The translations under genes were made by a program, and so were the position numbers. Positions 8,358-17,683 of a stretch of 64,000 nucleotides of DNA are shown piece after piece; position 1 is the first letter of the stretch, and every line of letters begins with the position of its first letter. Source of the DNA: Armatimonadota bacterium (GTDB lineage: Bacteria; Armatimonadota; Fimbriimonadia; Fimbriimonadales; Fimbriimonadaceae); assembly GCA_016223145.1 (NCBI GenBank), contig JACRPN010000005.1, positions 213,819 to 277,818 of the forward strand, in the 5' to 3' direction. The notes below the pieces were generated by a model, which worked only from the letters and a program-made list of their open reading frames with translations, did no database searches and was not told the DNA's origin.

Positions 8358-10157
8358 CTATCCCTCGCCCACCTTCAACACGCTCAGGAACGCTTCCTGA
8401 GGAAGCTCGATCTGGCCCACCTGCTTCATGCGCTTCTTGCCTGCCTTCTGCTTTTCGAGCAGCTTCCTCTTTCGCGTGATGTCGCCGCCATAGCACTTGG
8501 CGATCACGTTCTTGCGGAATGGCTTCACGCTATCGGCGGCAATGACCTTCGCCCCGATCGCAGCCTGAATGCGCACCTCGAACTGCTGCCTTGGCACCAC
8601 TTTGCGTAGCTGCTCCACCATCGCCTTGCCACGGTGGTAAGCCGACGCCTTGTTCACGATGAAGCTCAGCGCGTCCACAGTGTCGCCGTTCAGCAAAATG
8701 TCCACCTTGGAAAGGTCCGACCGAATGTAATCGCCCAGGTCGTAATCAAAGCTCGCGTACCCCTTGGTGCTCGACTTCAGCCGGTCGTAGAAGTCCATCA
8801 AGATTTCCGCCAGAGGCAGGGTGTAGTAGAGGATGACCCGCGTCTGGCTCGGATACTCCGTGCGCTTATAGATGCCCCGCCGCTCCTGGCAGAGCGTCAT
8901 CACCGCGCCGACGTATTCTTGCGGCACAAGGATGGTCGCGTTGATGGTCGGCTCCTCGATGAAGGCGATCTCGGTCGGGTTGGGAATCGCGCTCGGGTTG
9001 CTAATGTGCATGATCTCGCCGCTGGTGCGGTGGACGATGTAGTCCACGCTCGGAGCCGTGAGGATCAGGTCGAGGTCGAACTCACGCTCCAGGCGCTCGC
9101 GAGCAATGTCCATGTGCAAGAGACCCAGAAACCCGCAACGGAACCCAAAGCCCAGCGCCGTCGAGTTTTCGGGTTCGAAGTTCAGAGAGGCGTCGTTGAG
9201 CTGCAGTTTCTCGATGGCGTCCCGCAGTTCCGCATAGCTGTCGGTGTCCGAGGGGAAAAGTCCGCAGAAGACCATGGGCTTGGCGGTTCGATAGCCGGGC
9301 AGCGGCATGGCGGCGGGGTCATTCGCCCAGGTAATCGTATCGCCAACCGCCGCATCTCCAATGTTCTTCATCGCTGCGGTCACGAACCCCACCTCACCGG
9401 CTTCCAAGGTCTGCCCCACCTCCAGCGCAGGACGGAAAACGCCCACGGAGTCCACATCAAAAGTGGAGCCCGTGGACATCATCTTGATCTTGTCCTTGGG
9501 CTTGATCGAGCCGTCCATGACCCGGACATAGGCCACCGCGCCCTGATAGGTGTCGAAGTGCGAATCGAAGATAAGCGCCCTCAGCGGATTCTCGAAGTGC
9601 CCGCGCGGCGAAGGGATTCGATGGACGATCGCCTCCAGGATCTCGTCGATACCCTCGCCGGTCTTGGCGGAGCAGAGGATCGCGTCGCTGGCGTCGATGG
9701 CGACCGCGTGCTCGATCTCTTCCTTGGCCCGGTTCGGGTCCGCGTGCGGCAGGTCGATCTTGTTGACCACGGGCACAATCTCAAGGTTCTGGTTCATCGC
9801 CATGCCGGCGTTGGCGATGGTCTGCGCCTCCACACCCTGGCTGGCATCCACGACGAGAAGCGCGCCCTCACATGCCGCCAAACTGCGCGAGACCTCATAA
9901 GTGAAATCCACGTGGCCGGGGGTGTCAATCAGATTCAGTTCGTACGTCTGGCCGTTTCGCGCGGTGTATTCGAGTCGGACCGCGGTCATCTTGATCGTGA
10001 TGCCGCGCTCGCGCTCGATGTCCATCGTGTCCAGCATCTGCTCGCGGGCAACGCCGCGGATCGCGCCACAACGCTCGATCAGTCGGTCCGCCAGAGTGGA
10101 TTTGCCGTGATCGATGTGCGCGATGATGCAGAAATTGCGGATGTGGGACTGGTCCAT
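8358..10157 (-). CDS. lepA: Elongation factor 4 (LepA), ribosome back-translocase GTPase
   Basis: A 599-residue, full-length LepA. The G1 loop AHIDHGKST is at residues 13-21, followed by DTPGHVDF (G3) and [10 protein letters not shown] (G4). The C-terminal LepA-specific region is present ([17 protein letters not shown], and the basic end [22 protein letters not shown]). LepA binds the ribosome and acts on stalled or mis-translocated complexes. The gene is followed by the palindromes of the HTH/nucleotidyltransferase operon on the same strand. Confidence 0.97.
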   Translation of the reverse strand: MDQSHIRNFCIIAHIDHGKSTLADRLIERCGAIRGVAREQMLDTMDIERERGITIKMTAVRLEYTARNGQTYELNLIDTPGHVDFTYEVSRSLAACEGALLVVDASQGVEAQTIANAGMAMNQNLEIVPVVNKIDLPHADPNRAKEEIEHAVAIDASDAILCSAKTGEGIDEILEAIVHRIPSPRGHFENPLRALIFDSHFDTYQGAVAYVRVMDGSIKPKDKIKMMSTGSTFDVDSVGVFRPALEVGQTLEAGEVGFVTAAMKNIGDAAVGDTITWANDPAAMPLPGYRTAKPMVFCGLFPSDTDSYAELRDAIEKLQLNDASLNFEPENSTALGFGFRCGFLGLLHMDIARERLEREFDLDLILTAPSVDYIVHRTSGEIMHISNPSAIPNPTEIAFIEEPTINATILVPQEYVGAVMTLCQERRGIYKRTEYPSQTRVILYYTLPLAEILMDFYDRLKSSTKGYASFDYDLGDYIRSDLSKVDILLNGDTVDALSFIVNKASAYHRGKAMVEQLRKVVPRQQFEVRIQAAIGAKVIAADSVKPFRKNVIAKCYGGDITRKRKLLEKQKAGKKRMKQVGQIELPQEAFLSVLKVGEG

Positions 10158-10300
10158 GGAGGTGGAACGGGCAGCGTGCCCGAGATCCAGGTGACATGAT
10201 CGTCCCGATCATGGTCCGGACTGGGGTCAATTGTACCGCTCCGGCACTTGTTGAAGGCCGAAGCGGACTCATCCTGCCAACTGGTGGATGCAAATGCAAA

Positions 10301-10330
10301 GACCCGTGAGCCCAATTGGGCTCACGGGTC
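10301..10330 (-). terminator. Terminator after the PEP-CTERM protease (perfect 30-nt palindrome)
   Basis: GACCCGTGAGCCC and its exact complement flank AATT, so the whole 30 nt is palindromic. On the minus strand it follows the protease stop by about 50 nt and is trailed by TTTGCATTTGC, a modest U-rich tail. Confidence 0.75.
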
Positions 10331-10379
10331 AAGGCCGCGCCAGATTCCCCTCACCTATGAGAAGGATCCTGTCTCACCT

Positions 10380-11420
10380 TCAGGCCCGGCGACGCTTTCG
10401 GGATAGGGCCAGCAGGCCGATCCCGACCACGGCCAGCCCAGACGGTTCCGGTACGAACGCTGCGCATCGCTGCTCCAGCCAGTCCACATCGTCCTGGATG
10501 AACCGGACGCCTCGGCCGATTGAACCGTAGTAGAAGTTCTCTTGGCCACCCCCCTGATAGAGGTTGTAGCCGCCGTCTCCATAGACCTGGGTGAGAACAC
10601 CGGTGATTCCGTCCGTATTGACCGGGTTGTTCCCGATCATCCCCGGAGCGCCATTCACCAGAAGCGGCCCCCCCGAGTCGCCACGGTTGCCCTGGCCCTC
10701 GCCGGCCTGAGAGTTGATGTCCCAAACCCACTCGACACGGTTGTAGGTATAGCCGCCTTGATTGAGGTTATTCAGGAACGCCGTGACCGTGTTATTGTAG
10801 TAGCGGTGCGTGCCAAACGCCTCATTGGCGTTGGCGTTGCTCCACTGAACGCCCACCTGAACGTTGTTCTGGTTCAACTGGTGGCCGCCGCGGCCATAGC
10901 CGTAACCCGTGAACGAGTAGTTGGCGATCGGCGCAGCGATCAAGCCCAGAGCCTGGACGCCCGCCAGATAGGCCTCTTGTGCCGCCGTGAGGGCGTTGGC
11001 GCCCCCGCCGCCCACACGGGCGCGAATCGCCATGAACGCATAGTCCTGAAGACCGGTGCGGCCCCCGTGGAAGATCACGCCGTTGTTGGCGCCGGTCGGA
11101 TCGACGCTGAACCTGCCGCCGGTTGCCCCGTTGCCTTCAAAGCCGATGGTGATGCCCGCGTTGCCGGTCACCACGTGGTCCGCGGTCACAAGACAAAGGT
11201 AGCGATAGTCGCCAATGCGCTCGTTGTGAAAGATTGGCCCGGAACCAGACCCTTGGGTACCCAGTACGCGGATCACCTGATCCTGTGTGCCGGCGGCCAC
11301 GGTCTGAGCCATGGCGTTGTTGCCCGAAACGAATGATCCCCAAGCCCCAGATGCCAAGATCGCGGCAGCGCCCATCCCGAACGCCGACCTGAAGCTGAGG
11401 TGCAAACGAACACCCTTCAT
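10380..11420 (-). CDS. Secreted trypsin-like serine protease with PEP-CTERM tail
   Basis: A 346-residue exported chymotrypsin-fold protease. An N-terminal signal segment (about residues 10-40) precedes the catalytic triad: H82 in TADHVV, D126 in LQDYAF and S249 in GDSGGP. The C-terminus is a PEP-CTERM sorting signal: PEP at 324-326, a hydrophobic stretch (LAVVGIGLLAL) and a basic RKRRRA end. In known systems this tail is processed by an exosortase (EpsH/XrtA), which is not in this window. A long Gly/Asn-rich middle separates the Asp and Ser regions. The substrate is unknown. It is transcribed alone and ends in a strong palindromic terminator. Confidence 0.9.
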   Translation of the reverse strand: MKGVRLHLSFRSAFGMGAAAILASGAWGSFVSGNNAMAQTVAAGTQDQVIRVLGTQGSGSGPIFHNERIGDYRYLCLVTADHVVTGNAGITIGFEGNGATGGRFSVDPTGANNGVIFHGGRTGLQDYAFMAIRARVGGGGANALTAAQEAYLAGVQALGLIAAPIANYSFTGYGYGRGGHQLNQNNVQVGVQWSNANANEAFGTHRYYNNTVTAFLNNLNQGGYTYNRVEWVWDINSQAGEGQGNRGDSGGPLLVNGAPGMIGNNPVNTDGITGVLTQVYGDGGYNLYQGGGQENFYYGSIGRGVRFIQDDVDWLEQRCAAFVPEPSGLAVVGIGLLALSRKRRRA

Positions 11421-11572
11421 GATTCCTCCTCAAATCCAAAACCACCGGCAAACGCGCCGGACAGAACATCCCAAGTGTAAAGGAATCCTGACCAAGATGC
11501 AAAGTATGTGGCCCCAAGACCCGCATAAATGCCAGGGGATCGGCGGGCGGTCCGAATACGATCGGGGGTCTG

Positions 11573-11578
11573 TATACT
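11573..11578 (+). promoter_or_regulatory. -10-like box for the AmpG-like transporter gene
   Basis: TATACT lies 6 nt before the ATG at 11585 with no ribosome-binding site between them. This suggests a leaderless message. Confidence 0.5.
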
Positions 11579-11584
11579 GCGCTC

Positions 11585-13030
11585 ATGGTCGCCCCTCCCG
11601 ACGAACCTAATGCCGGACAGCCGATTCCGACGGCAAGAAGCCCTTGGTCGTTCGTGCCTGTTCTTTACTACCTTCAAGGGTTGCCGGTGATGATCGTCCA
11701 AGGCCTGGCGGGAACGATGTACACCAAGATGGGGATAGAGGCGGGTCCCCTTGGGCTCTGGACCAGCCTCCTGAAGCTCCCCTGGATGCTCAAACCGCTT
11801 TGGGGGCCGCTCGTTGAGCTCAACTCAACCAAGCGGCGTTGGATCATCGCCATGCAGGCGCTGGTTCTGGTTAGCCTCGCGGCTGCCGCGATGGCGGTCC
11901 AGCAGCCGGCCTTCTTTGTTCTGACCCTATGCGCCTTTCTCGCGACGGCGTTCTTCAGCGCGACCCATGACATTGCCGCTGACGGCTTCTACCTTTTGGC
12001 GCTCGACCCCCAGCGCCAAGCGTTTTTCGTCGGCATTCGGTCGGCGTGCTTTCGGCTGGCCACTCTGACGGCCACCTTCTTTCTGGTCTACATCGCGGGC
12101 GACATGGAAGAACGGACGGGCAACATCCCCAAGAGCTGGACGACGGCACTCCTCATCGGCTGCGCGATCTACGGCGTTTTGGCTCTGGTCAACGCATTGG
12201 CCCTGCCCAGGCCGGCCGCCGACTCGCAAGGCCCGCTCAATGCCTCGTCGGAGGCCATGGCGCCGCCGTTCTTCATGGCGTTTGCAGCGTTCTTCAAGCA
12301 GGACCGGATTCTCTGGGTTCTCGCATTCATCCTGTTCTTCCGGTTTGGCGAATCCATGATCTCAACCATGTCGCCACAGTTCCTGCTAAGGCCCGAGGCC
12401 GATGGCGGCCTAGGCGTCTCCACCAAGGCATCCGGCGCCTATGGGGGAGCCGTCGGGGTTCTCGCGCTGACCTTCGGAGGCATCCTCGGAGGCTGGCTAA
12501 TCTCGAAAAAGGGCATCCGGAGGACCATTTGGCCGATGGTGCTCGCGCTAAACCTGCCCAACCTCTTTTACATTTGGCTGGCCTCGTCCCATCCCGTCAA
12601 CCGAATGGACCCCCTGCTCAGGAGCGCGCCGGAAAACCTGCCCGTTCTCTCTTTGGACTATTTGAACTACGCCGGGCAGGTGCTCTCCACGGCCGTCACC
12701 GACCCGGTTGGCATCGCGATCGCCGTGGACCAGTTCGGCTACGGGTTCGGGTTCTCCGCGTACCTGGTCTATTTGATGTACGTGTCCCAGTCGAGCCCTT
12801 ACAAGACGTCCAGCTATGCGATCGCAACCGGGCTGATGGCCCTTGGGGCGCTCCTGGCGGGCTCAATCTCAGGGTTCATCGTCGACGCGATGTCCCACCA
12901 GCACCCCGGCCAGGGATTCCTGTGGTTCTTCTGGGTGGTCATGGGGTGTACGGTGCCCGGAATGGTGACGCTGTTCTTCATCCCGATGCACTACGAGGAC
13001 CTGCACGCCAAAGCGGACCTGGACGGATAA
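11585..13030 (+). CDS. AmpG-like MFS transporter
   Basis: A 481-residue, multi-spanning membrane protein of the AmpG/PUCC branch of the major facilitator superfamily. It opens with VLYYLQGLPVMIVQGLAGTMY and LGLWTSLLKLPWMLKPLWGPLVE, the conserved first two helices and loop of AmpG permeases, and continues with FSATHDIAADGFYL. AmpG imports anhydro-muropeptides for cell-wall recycling in Gram-negatives, so that is a plausible but unproven substrate. The C-terminal half has an unusually long periplasmic or cytoplasmic loop around residues 335-380 (SSHPVNRMDPLL...LNYAGQV). A TATACT box 6 nt upstream supports this start. Confidence 0.8.
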   Translation: MVAPPDEPNAGQPIPTARSPWSFVPVLYYLQGLPVMIVQGLAGTMYTKMGIEAGPLGLWTSLLKLPWMLKPLWGPLVELNSTKRRWIIAMQALVLVSLAAAAMAVQQPAFFVLTLCAFLATAFFSATHDIAADGFYLLALDPQRQAFFVGIRSACFRLATLTATFFLVYIAGDMEERTGNIPKSWTTALLIGCAIYGVLALVNALALPRPAADSQGPLNASSEAMAPPFFMAFAAFFKQDRILWVLAFILFFRFGESMISTMSPQFLLRPEADGGLGVSTKASGAYGGAVGVLALTFGGILGGWLISKKGIRRTIWPMVLALNLPNLFYIWLASSHPVNRMDPLLRSAPENLPVLSLDYLNYAGQVLSTAVTDPVGIAIAVDQFGYGFGFSAYLVYLMYVSQSSPYKTSSYAIATGLMALGALLAGSISGFIVDAMSHQHPGQGFLWFFWVVMGCTVPGMVTLFFIPMHYEDLHAKADLDG

Positions 13031-13048
13031 GGGTGCTTGGGGCGATAT

Positions 13049-13105
13049 CACCTCCCCCTCGAAGGGGGAGGTCGGAGAGCAATCGCGAACCGGGAGAGGG
13101 GGCCG
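13049..13105. repeat. Dispersed intergenic repeat, family B (divergent copy) with terminator-like hairpin
   Basis: The gap between two convergent genes holds ACCTCCCCCT-cga-AGGGGGAGGT (13050-13072), a strong hairpin, followed by a diverged 'GGTCGG...GCGAACCGGGAGAGGGG' segment shared with four other copies in this window. It probably ends transcription from both sides. Confidence 0.6.
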
Positions 13106-13109
13106 GGCC

Positions 13110-14267
13110 TTACGAGAACTTGATCTTGAACGGGCGCTTCTGAAGCTCCTCGACGAAGCGAGTGCCGGTCATCGCCGTCTCATAGCGCAAGGCGCCTGCT
13201 TCCATCTCACCCGCGCCGATCGCATGGGCATAGATGGCGGCTGAGAATCCCGTCAAGCGCTCCATCGCCGTAAAGCCGGTGATGTCGTCTTCCTTATCGA
13301 ATATGTCGATCTGGAGGCGCTTGGATTCACCGTTCTTGGTTCCAACGCCCACCATGCGGACCGCGCACAAGTCCTTGTCCTCGATCGCCGCCAGGCGGTC
13401 GCCGAAGACCTTGTAGAAAAGGTCGGCCGGGCGCACCTTACACCCGTGAATGTCCACCTGATCCAGGCTCCAAAAACCCCAATCCTTGAAGATACGCATC
13501 AGTTGACAGTGGCCGGGGTACCGGATGGTCTTGTATTCGTAATTGTCGACCCGGCCCTGAAAGGTGTAGGGCGCCGTGCTTGTGCCGCCTGAGGTCGTGA
13601 ACGCCTCCATGTCGCCAAGCTCGTCTATGTGGAGGTCTTCAAGTTCGTCGAGCGTGTCGACAAGCACGATTTCGCCACTCCGCAGGACCACGGCCTTGTG
13701 GTCGTATTCGGCTACCAAACCCTCGACGTTGAAGGTCAGCTTGTAGTTGAACGGCGGGATCGGGTTCTGGGGGAGAACGCCGCAGTACATCTTAACGTGC
13801 TGCGCATGGTCCAGGTTCTCGATGGCGTAGCAGCCCAGGTTGTTCACCAGGCCCGGCGCAAGGCCGCAATCGGGCACCAGAGTGACGCCGGCTTCGCGTG
13901 CCTCCTCGTCCATCGCCAGCGTCTGCATGCTGATCTCGGTGTTCCCGCCAAGGTCGACCATGTTCGTCTTGCTCTCGATCGCCACCTTGGCGATCTTGGG
14001 GTGCATCCAATAGGGCACACAGCTCGCCAGCACATCCACGCCTTCCAGGAACTTGTGAAGGTTGGTGGGGTCGAGCGCGTTCACCTGGGCGGGCTCGCAG
14101 ACCGCCGAGCCAACAAGGTCGTTGACTCTCCATGCGGCCTTCTTGGCCTGCTCGATGCACATGTCGCCCATATGGATCTTTGCGGGCGAGGCGTGCTTGG
14201 CGAGATCATAGGCAAGGGCTGTCCCCTGCATTCCTGAACCTAGAATTGCGTACTGTTTGCTCATCAT
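13110..14267 (-). CDS. Saccharopine dehydrogenase-family oxidoreductase
   Basis: A 385-residue NAD(P)-dependent enzyme. The N-terminal Rossmann motif is GSGMQG (residues 10-15 from this start), followed by a typical saccharopine dehydrogenase/carboxynorspermidine-synthase fold (DVLASCVPYWMHPKIAKVAIE, NMVDLGGNTE, VPDCGLAPGLVNNLG). Family members act in lysine breakdown or synthesis or polyamine formation; the exact reaction is not decided here. The open frame extends to 14360, but ATG 14267 is chosen because GGAAGGAGGGGA precedes it by about 9 nt. The leader contains two hairpins, one of them followed by seven T residues, so attenuation is possible. Confidence 0.8.
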   Translation of the reverse strand: MMSKQYAILGSGMQGTALAYDLAKHASPAKIHMGDMCIEQAKKAAWRVNDLVGSAVCEPAQVNALDPTNLHKFLEGVDVLASCVPYWMHPKIAKVAIESKTNMVDLGGNTEISMQTLAMDEEAREAGVTLVPDCGLAPGLVNNLGCYAIENLDHAQHVKMYCGVLPQNPIPPFNYKLTFNVEGLVAEYDHKAVVLRSGEIVLVDTLDELEDLHIDELGDMEAFTTSGGTSTAPYTFQGRVDNYEYKTIRYPGHCQLMRIFKDWGFWSLDQVDIHGCKVRPADLFYKVFGDRLAAIEDKDLCAVRMVGVGTKNGESKRLQIDIFDKEDDITGFTAMERLTGFSAAIYAHAIGAGEMEAGALRYETAMTGTRFVEELQKRPFKIKFS

Positions 14268-14291
14268 CGAGTCTCCCCTCCTTCCATTGAC

Positions 14292-14346
14292 GGCTCTTCG
14301 TGAGCCGCGGTCACACCCAAAAAAAGCGCCCCGTATAGGGGGGCGC
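14292..14346 (-). promoter_or_regulatory. Leader hairpins upstream of the saccharopine-dehydrogenase-like gene
   Basis: Reading the minus strand, a GC-rich hairpin (GCGCCCC arm against GGGGCGC, 14326-14346) is followed at once by TTTTTTT, the form of an intrinsic terminator. A second small hairpin (GGCTC...GAGCC, 14292-14304) lies between it and the Shine-Dalgarno. A TACAAT box sits at 14360-14365 (minus). It could be an attenuator or simply an upstream terminator. Confidence 0.45.
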
Positions 14347-14399
14347 ATCAGGAACACCATTGTACCGAGGGGGGCCGGTGGCTCGCTGACCCCTCGGGA

Positions 14400-14586
14400 G
14401 GCGACAAGAGAAGTGCATCCCGTTCATCCCCTTCCTTCGCACTTCGCACCTCGCGCTGCCCCGTCCAGCCTTAGTAGCTGAGAACCTGAACACCTGAAAA
14501 CCTGATGGCCTGAACACCTGAAGACTCGACAGCCTGAAAGCCTCACGCCCCCTCCCCAGACCCACCACCCCATCTCCCCCACCTTC
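14400..14586. repeat. Non-coding divergent gap with degenerate tandem repeats
   Basis: The gap between the divergent dehydrogenase and pepF genes contains 'cttcgcac' repeats (about 14438-14458) and then repeated CCTGAACA/CCTGAAAA units (about 14476-14550), the same word family seen at 29749-29780 and 36682-36751. I see no gene in it. Confidence 0.55.
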
Positions 14587-14592
14587 CATAAT
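14587..14592 (+). promoter_or_regulatory. -10-like box for pepF
   Basis: CATAAT lies 6 nt before the pepF ATG with only CTCCCC between. There is no Shine-Dalgarno, so a leaderless transcript is suggested. Confidence 0.5.
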
Positions 14593-14598
14593 CTCCCC

Positions 14599-16407
14599 AT
14601 GAGTTCTGCCGTCGCCGAATCCTTACCGCGATGGGACCTTTCGGTCCTCTTCGACAGTCCCGAAGACCCACGTATTTCCGCAACCTGGGAGCGAATCCTA
14701 CAGCGTGCACAAGACTTCGAAACGAACTTCAGAGGCAAGATCGAGAACCCGGACCTCACGGCCGCGACGCTGGCTTCGGCCATCGGAGAGCTGGAGTCGC
14801 TGGTGCAGCAGGCCTCCAAGCCGATGCATTTCTCCGAACTCTTGTTCGCGGCGAACACCGCCGACCCCAAGATCGGCGCGTTCCTGCAAGCTCAGCGCGA
14901 GAAGGCGACCGAGCTGAATGTGCGTGTGCTCTTCTTCGAGCTCGAACTGCAATCCTGCCCCGAAGACACCATCTCCCGCGCCTTGTCCGGAGACGAACTG
15001 TCCGCCTACCGCCACTACGTCGAGGTCGTGCGCAAGCTCAGTCCGCACCGACTCTCCGAGGCGGAGGAAGTCGTCCTCGAAGAGGCCGCGAATACCGGCA
15101 CGAGGGCATGGGTCAGACTCTTTGAAGAGGTGAGCAGCAACACCGAGTTCACCCTCACAAACCCGGGCGACGGCACCGAAAAGAAGCTCAACCAGGAAGA
15201 AGTCCTGACGCTTCTCCGGCATTCGGATCGATCGATGCGCCAGGCGGCTGCCGACTCATTGACCCAGGGCCTCGCGGGCAACGAGCGCGTCATCAGCTTC
15301 ATCTACAACACGCTTCTGCAGGACCACAGCGTGGGCGACCGGCTGCGAAAGCACCCCTATCCCGAGCACTCCCGCCACTTGAGCAACGAGCTCGATCGCT
15401 CGACGGTGGACCTGGTGGTCCGGCTTTGTAGGGAGCATTACAGCCTCGTGTCGCGGTTCTACACGGTCAAACGCCAAATTCTCGGGCTCCCGGAACTCAC
15501 GCATATCGATCGCTATGCACCGCTCTTCGAAGCGGAGGAAACGGTCACCTGGGAGGAGGCGCGCAGCATCGTCTTGGGGGCCTTTGGCAGGTTCAATTCC
15601 ACGCTCAAGGACCGCGCCGCGGAGTTCTTTGACGAGGGCTGGATCGACGCCGAGCCACGCTCGGGCAAGATGGGCGGCGCGTTCTGCAGCTACATAACGC
15701 CCGATACACATCCCGTCGTCTTGATGAGCTACCTCGGCAAGATGAACGACGTGATGACCCTCGCGCACGAACTGGGGCACGGCGTGCATGCCGCGCTCTC
15801 ACGCAAGCAGAGCTACTTCAACTTCCACGGCACCCTTCCGCTCGCCGAACTCGCCTCCATCTTCGGCGAGATGCTGGTCTTCGAGGACCTGGTCTCCAAA
15901 GCGGAACTCAAGGACAAGGTCGCGCTGTACGCCGAGAAGATCGAGGGAATCTTCGCCTCCGTGTTTCGCCAGGCGGCCATGTTCCAGTTCGAGCAGGCGT
16001 GCCACACGGCCCGACGGGAGACCGGTGAACTCAGCCGCGAGCAGTTTGGCGCGCTGTGGCACGAGAAGCTCCAAGAGATGTTTGGAGACTCGGTCAAGCT
16101 CGGCGAGCAACACCAGATTTGGTGGAGCTATGTGGGCCACTTCTTTTTTGCGCCCTTCTATGTCTATGCCTATGCCTTTGGCGAACTGCTCGCGCTGGCC
16201 ATCTACGAGCGTTCCAAGACCGCCGGCCCGGAGTTCGGGCAAAAGTACGTTCACCTGCTGGAGCTTGCGGGTTCGCTGAGCCCCAAGGACCTCATGGCGA
16301 CCATCGACGTGGACTTGGACTCCGAAGCCTTTTGGCGTGGCGGGTTTGCGGTCCTGGAGCGCTTGGTGGGTGAATTTGAGGGCTACTGGAAAGAGCATTC
16401 CAAGTAG
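14599..16407 (+). CDS. pepF: Oligoendopeptidase F (M3 family metallopeptidase)
   Basis: A 602-residue thimet-type zinc peptidase, the usual PepF length. The zinc motif HELGH spans residues 390-394 and is followed by the conserved LPLAELASIFGEMLVFEDL segment that supplies the third ligand. The N-terminal half is the helical M3 lobe (LPRWDLSVLFDSPEDPRISA...). No signal peptide is visible, so it is cytoplasmic and degrades short oligopeptides. The start is the first ATG after a CATAAT box. Confidence 0.93.
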   Translation: MSSAVAESLPRWDLSVLFDSPEDPRISATWERILQRAQDFETNFRGKIENPDLTAATLASAIGELESLVQQASKPMHFSELLFAANTADPKIGAFLQAQREKATELNVRVLFFELELQSCPEDTISRALSGDELSAYRHYVEVVRKLSPHRLSEAEEVVLEEAANTGTRAWVRLFEEVSSNTEFTLTNPGDGTEKKLNQEEVLTLLRHSDRSMRQAAADSLTQGLAGNERVISFIYNTLLQDHSVGDRLRKHPYPEHSRHLSNELDRSTVDLVVRLCREHYSLVSRFYTVKRQILGLPELTHIDRYAPLFEAEETVTWEEARSIVLGAFGRFNSTLKDRAAEFFDEGWIDAEPRSGKMGGAFCSYITPDTHPVVLMSYLGKMNDVMTLAHELGHGVHAALSRKQSYFNFHGTLPLAELASIFGEMLVFEDLVSKAELKDKVALYAEKIEGIFASVFRQAAMFQFEQACHTARRETGELSREQFGALWHEKLQEMFGDSVKLGEQHQIWWSYVGHFFFAPFYVYAYAFGELLALAIYERSKTAGPEFGQKYVHLLELAGSLSPKDLMATIDVDLDSEAFWRGGFAVLERLVGEFEGYWKEHSK

Positions 16408-16526
16408 GCTCCCGGCCCGATCGAGAATCTTAATTCCAGCATCGCGAGCGGGAAGTCGGCCCTGGCAAGACTGCGGTCCAAATTGGGTTGGAGTTCAGAT
16501 ATACCTCCAGGGCAGCTTTCTGCCGC

Positions 16527-17165
16527 TCAGCGCGAAACAGAGGATCGGCGCCTGGGGTACGCGTACGCCCGCTCTTCCGGAGTAATCGGATAGGGTTTCT
16601 CCGTTCTGGGGAGCTTGCTGAAATCGGCGCTATAGCCGGTATTCGAGAGCTTCGTGATGACCTCCGGCACCCAGTCCAGATATCCTGACGCCACGCCCTT
16701 TGGGCCGACGAACAGACAATATGAGGCGTGGACGTTCGAGTGATAGAGGGCCAGCGGGATCGGGCTCTGAAGATCGGCAAGGGCCATCTTTGGAAGCGCC
16801 CCGATAATCCTCCCCTTTTCAGCCCAAACCCAAAGCGCCCCTGGGCTCTTGATCCTGGGTTCGACCCCCTTGTCGACAAAGACCATCCAGTCTTTGCGGA
16901 TCTTCCCTTTCACTAGAGTCGTCCTGGAGATTCGCCACCGATCGCCGCCGGGTGAAGAGGTGTAGTAGTAGCGCTCGGTTGAGCTTCCAGCGCGAAACAG
17001 AATGAAAGTTCCGCCGAATTGACCAGTGTAGCCATGCTTCCAGAGCCCGGAGTTTGGGATGTCTCCGTATTGAGAGCGCTCCCTGCCGAGTTTGAGCGCC
17101 CAGGCCTCTTCGTCAAGCGTGGCCGCCTGAAGTGCAAGAACCGTGGCCAAGGTCATCCAGATCAC
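16527..17165 (-). CDS. Hypothetical secreted protein
   Basis: A 212-residue protein with a short hydrophobic N-terminus (MIWMTLATVLALQAATLDEE), likely a signal peptide, and a Trp/Tyr-rich soluble body with alternating strands (GGTFILFRAGSSTERYYYTSS). I recognise no family, and no catalytic motif stands out. The start is GTG 17165; no ribosome-binding site is evident. Upstream on the same strand lies a small one-helix membrane protein (17265-17444), possibly co-transcribed. Confidence 0.6.
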   Translation of the reverse strand: MIWMTLATVLALQAATLDEEAWALKLGRERSQYGDIPNSGLWKHGYTGQFGGTFILFRAGSSTERYYYTSSPGGDRWRISRTTLVKGKIRKDWMVFVDKGVEPRIKSPGALWVWAEKGRIIGALPKMALADLQSPIPLALYHSNVHASYCLFVGPKGVASGYLDWVPEVITKLSNTGYSADFSKLPRTEKPYPITPEERAYAYPRRRSSVSR

Positions 17166-17264
17166 ATAGTAGAGACGTTGCGGCCCTTTCGGCGGTTTCT
17201 TGGCGGGAAGCGATAGATGACTTCACTTCTCCTCCTGATCCGGCTCTCCATGAAATTGACCACC

Positions 17265-17444
17265 CTAAGGCTTTTCCCCGCAAAGCAGCTCAACCAACAT
17301 CAAGATAAGCCCGAACACGATGCAAAATCCTGGCAGGACGACCAGAACAGCGAACTGCATGTGCCTTCTCGGATACCACCTACCCTCACGCATCCGTGAT
17401 CGAAGGATCTTTAGAGCCTGCTCCTGCATTTCCTCTTCGGTCAA
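17265..17444 (-). CDS. Small single-pass membrane protein (59 aa)
   Basis: A short gene starting at TTG 17444, preceded at 7 nt by a clear GGAGG. The product has an acidic start (TEEEMQEQ), a basic helix (LKILRSRMREGRWYPRRH), one hydrophobic helix at about residues 31-53 (FAVLVVLPGFCIVFGLILML) and a short tail. The positive-inside rule puts the N-terminus in the cytoplasm. I recognise no family. The strong ribosome-binding site, the coherent amphipathic and membrane layout and the position upstream of 16527-17165 on the same strand support a real gene. Confidence 0.6.
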   Translation of the reverse strand: MTEEEMQEQALKILRSRMREGRWYPRRHMQFAVLVVLPGFCIVFGLILMLVELLCGEKP

Positions 17445-17558
17445 TGCTGCACCTCCGAAACAGCGCCGTTCAATAGGAGACTACGAGCGGCGTGCCAGTG
17501 CAGATTCATGGCACCTAAACTCGGACCGCTTCGGCCCTCTCACCCTCAACGCTCGCGA

Positions 17559-17681
17559 AGCCCCCTCCTTGGTTTTCGCTCCGGCGGAAACTGCTTCCGA
17601 GTCCCGACTTGTCGGGAAGGAGGGGGTTGTCGAAGTTCCCGCCGAGCGTAGCGAGGGGAACGAAGTCGGGAGGGGTGGAAA
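17559..17681 (+). repeat. Dispersed ~120-bp intergenic repeat, family A, copy 1
   Basis: It begins AGCCCCCTCCTTGGTTTT and ends GAAGTCGGGAGGGGTGGAA. It is close to identical with 29615-29733 over its whole length. It contains internal inverted arms (CCCTCCTT against AAGGAGGG; CCCGAC-ttg-TCGGG). It is non-coding, in the gap upstream of pyk. Confidence 0.85.
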
Positions 17682-17683
17682 CC

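Noticed and set aside
8634..10199. 521-residue open frame opposite lepA
   Set aside because: It is the antisense shadow of lepA; its translation is Arg/His/Gly-rich with no family signature.
12046..13143. 365-residue open frame within the AmpG-like gene
   Set aside because: A shifted-frame shadow of the transporter, with no family resemblance.
16858..16870. GGGTTCGACCCCC resembling a tRNA T arm
   Set aside because: It lies inside a coding gene and has no other tRNA arms around it.
16430..16879. 149-residue minus-strand frame
   Set aside because: Overlaps the 16527-17165 gene in another frame and is Arg/Ser-rich, a shadow.
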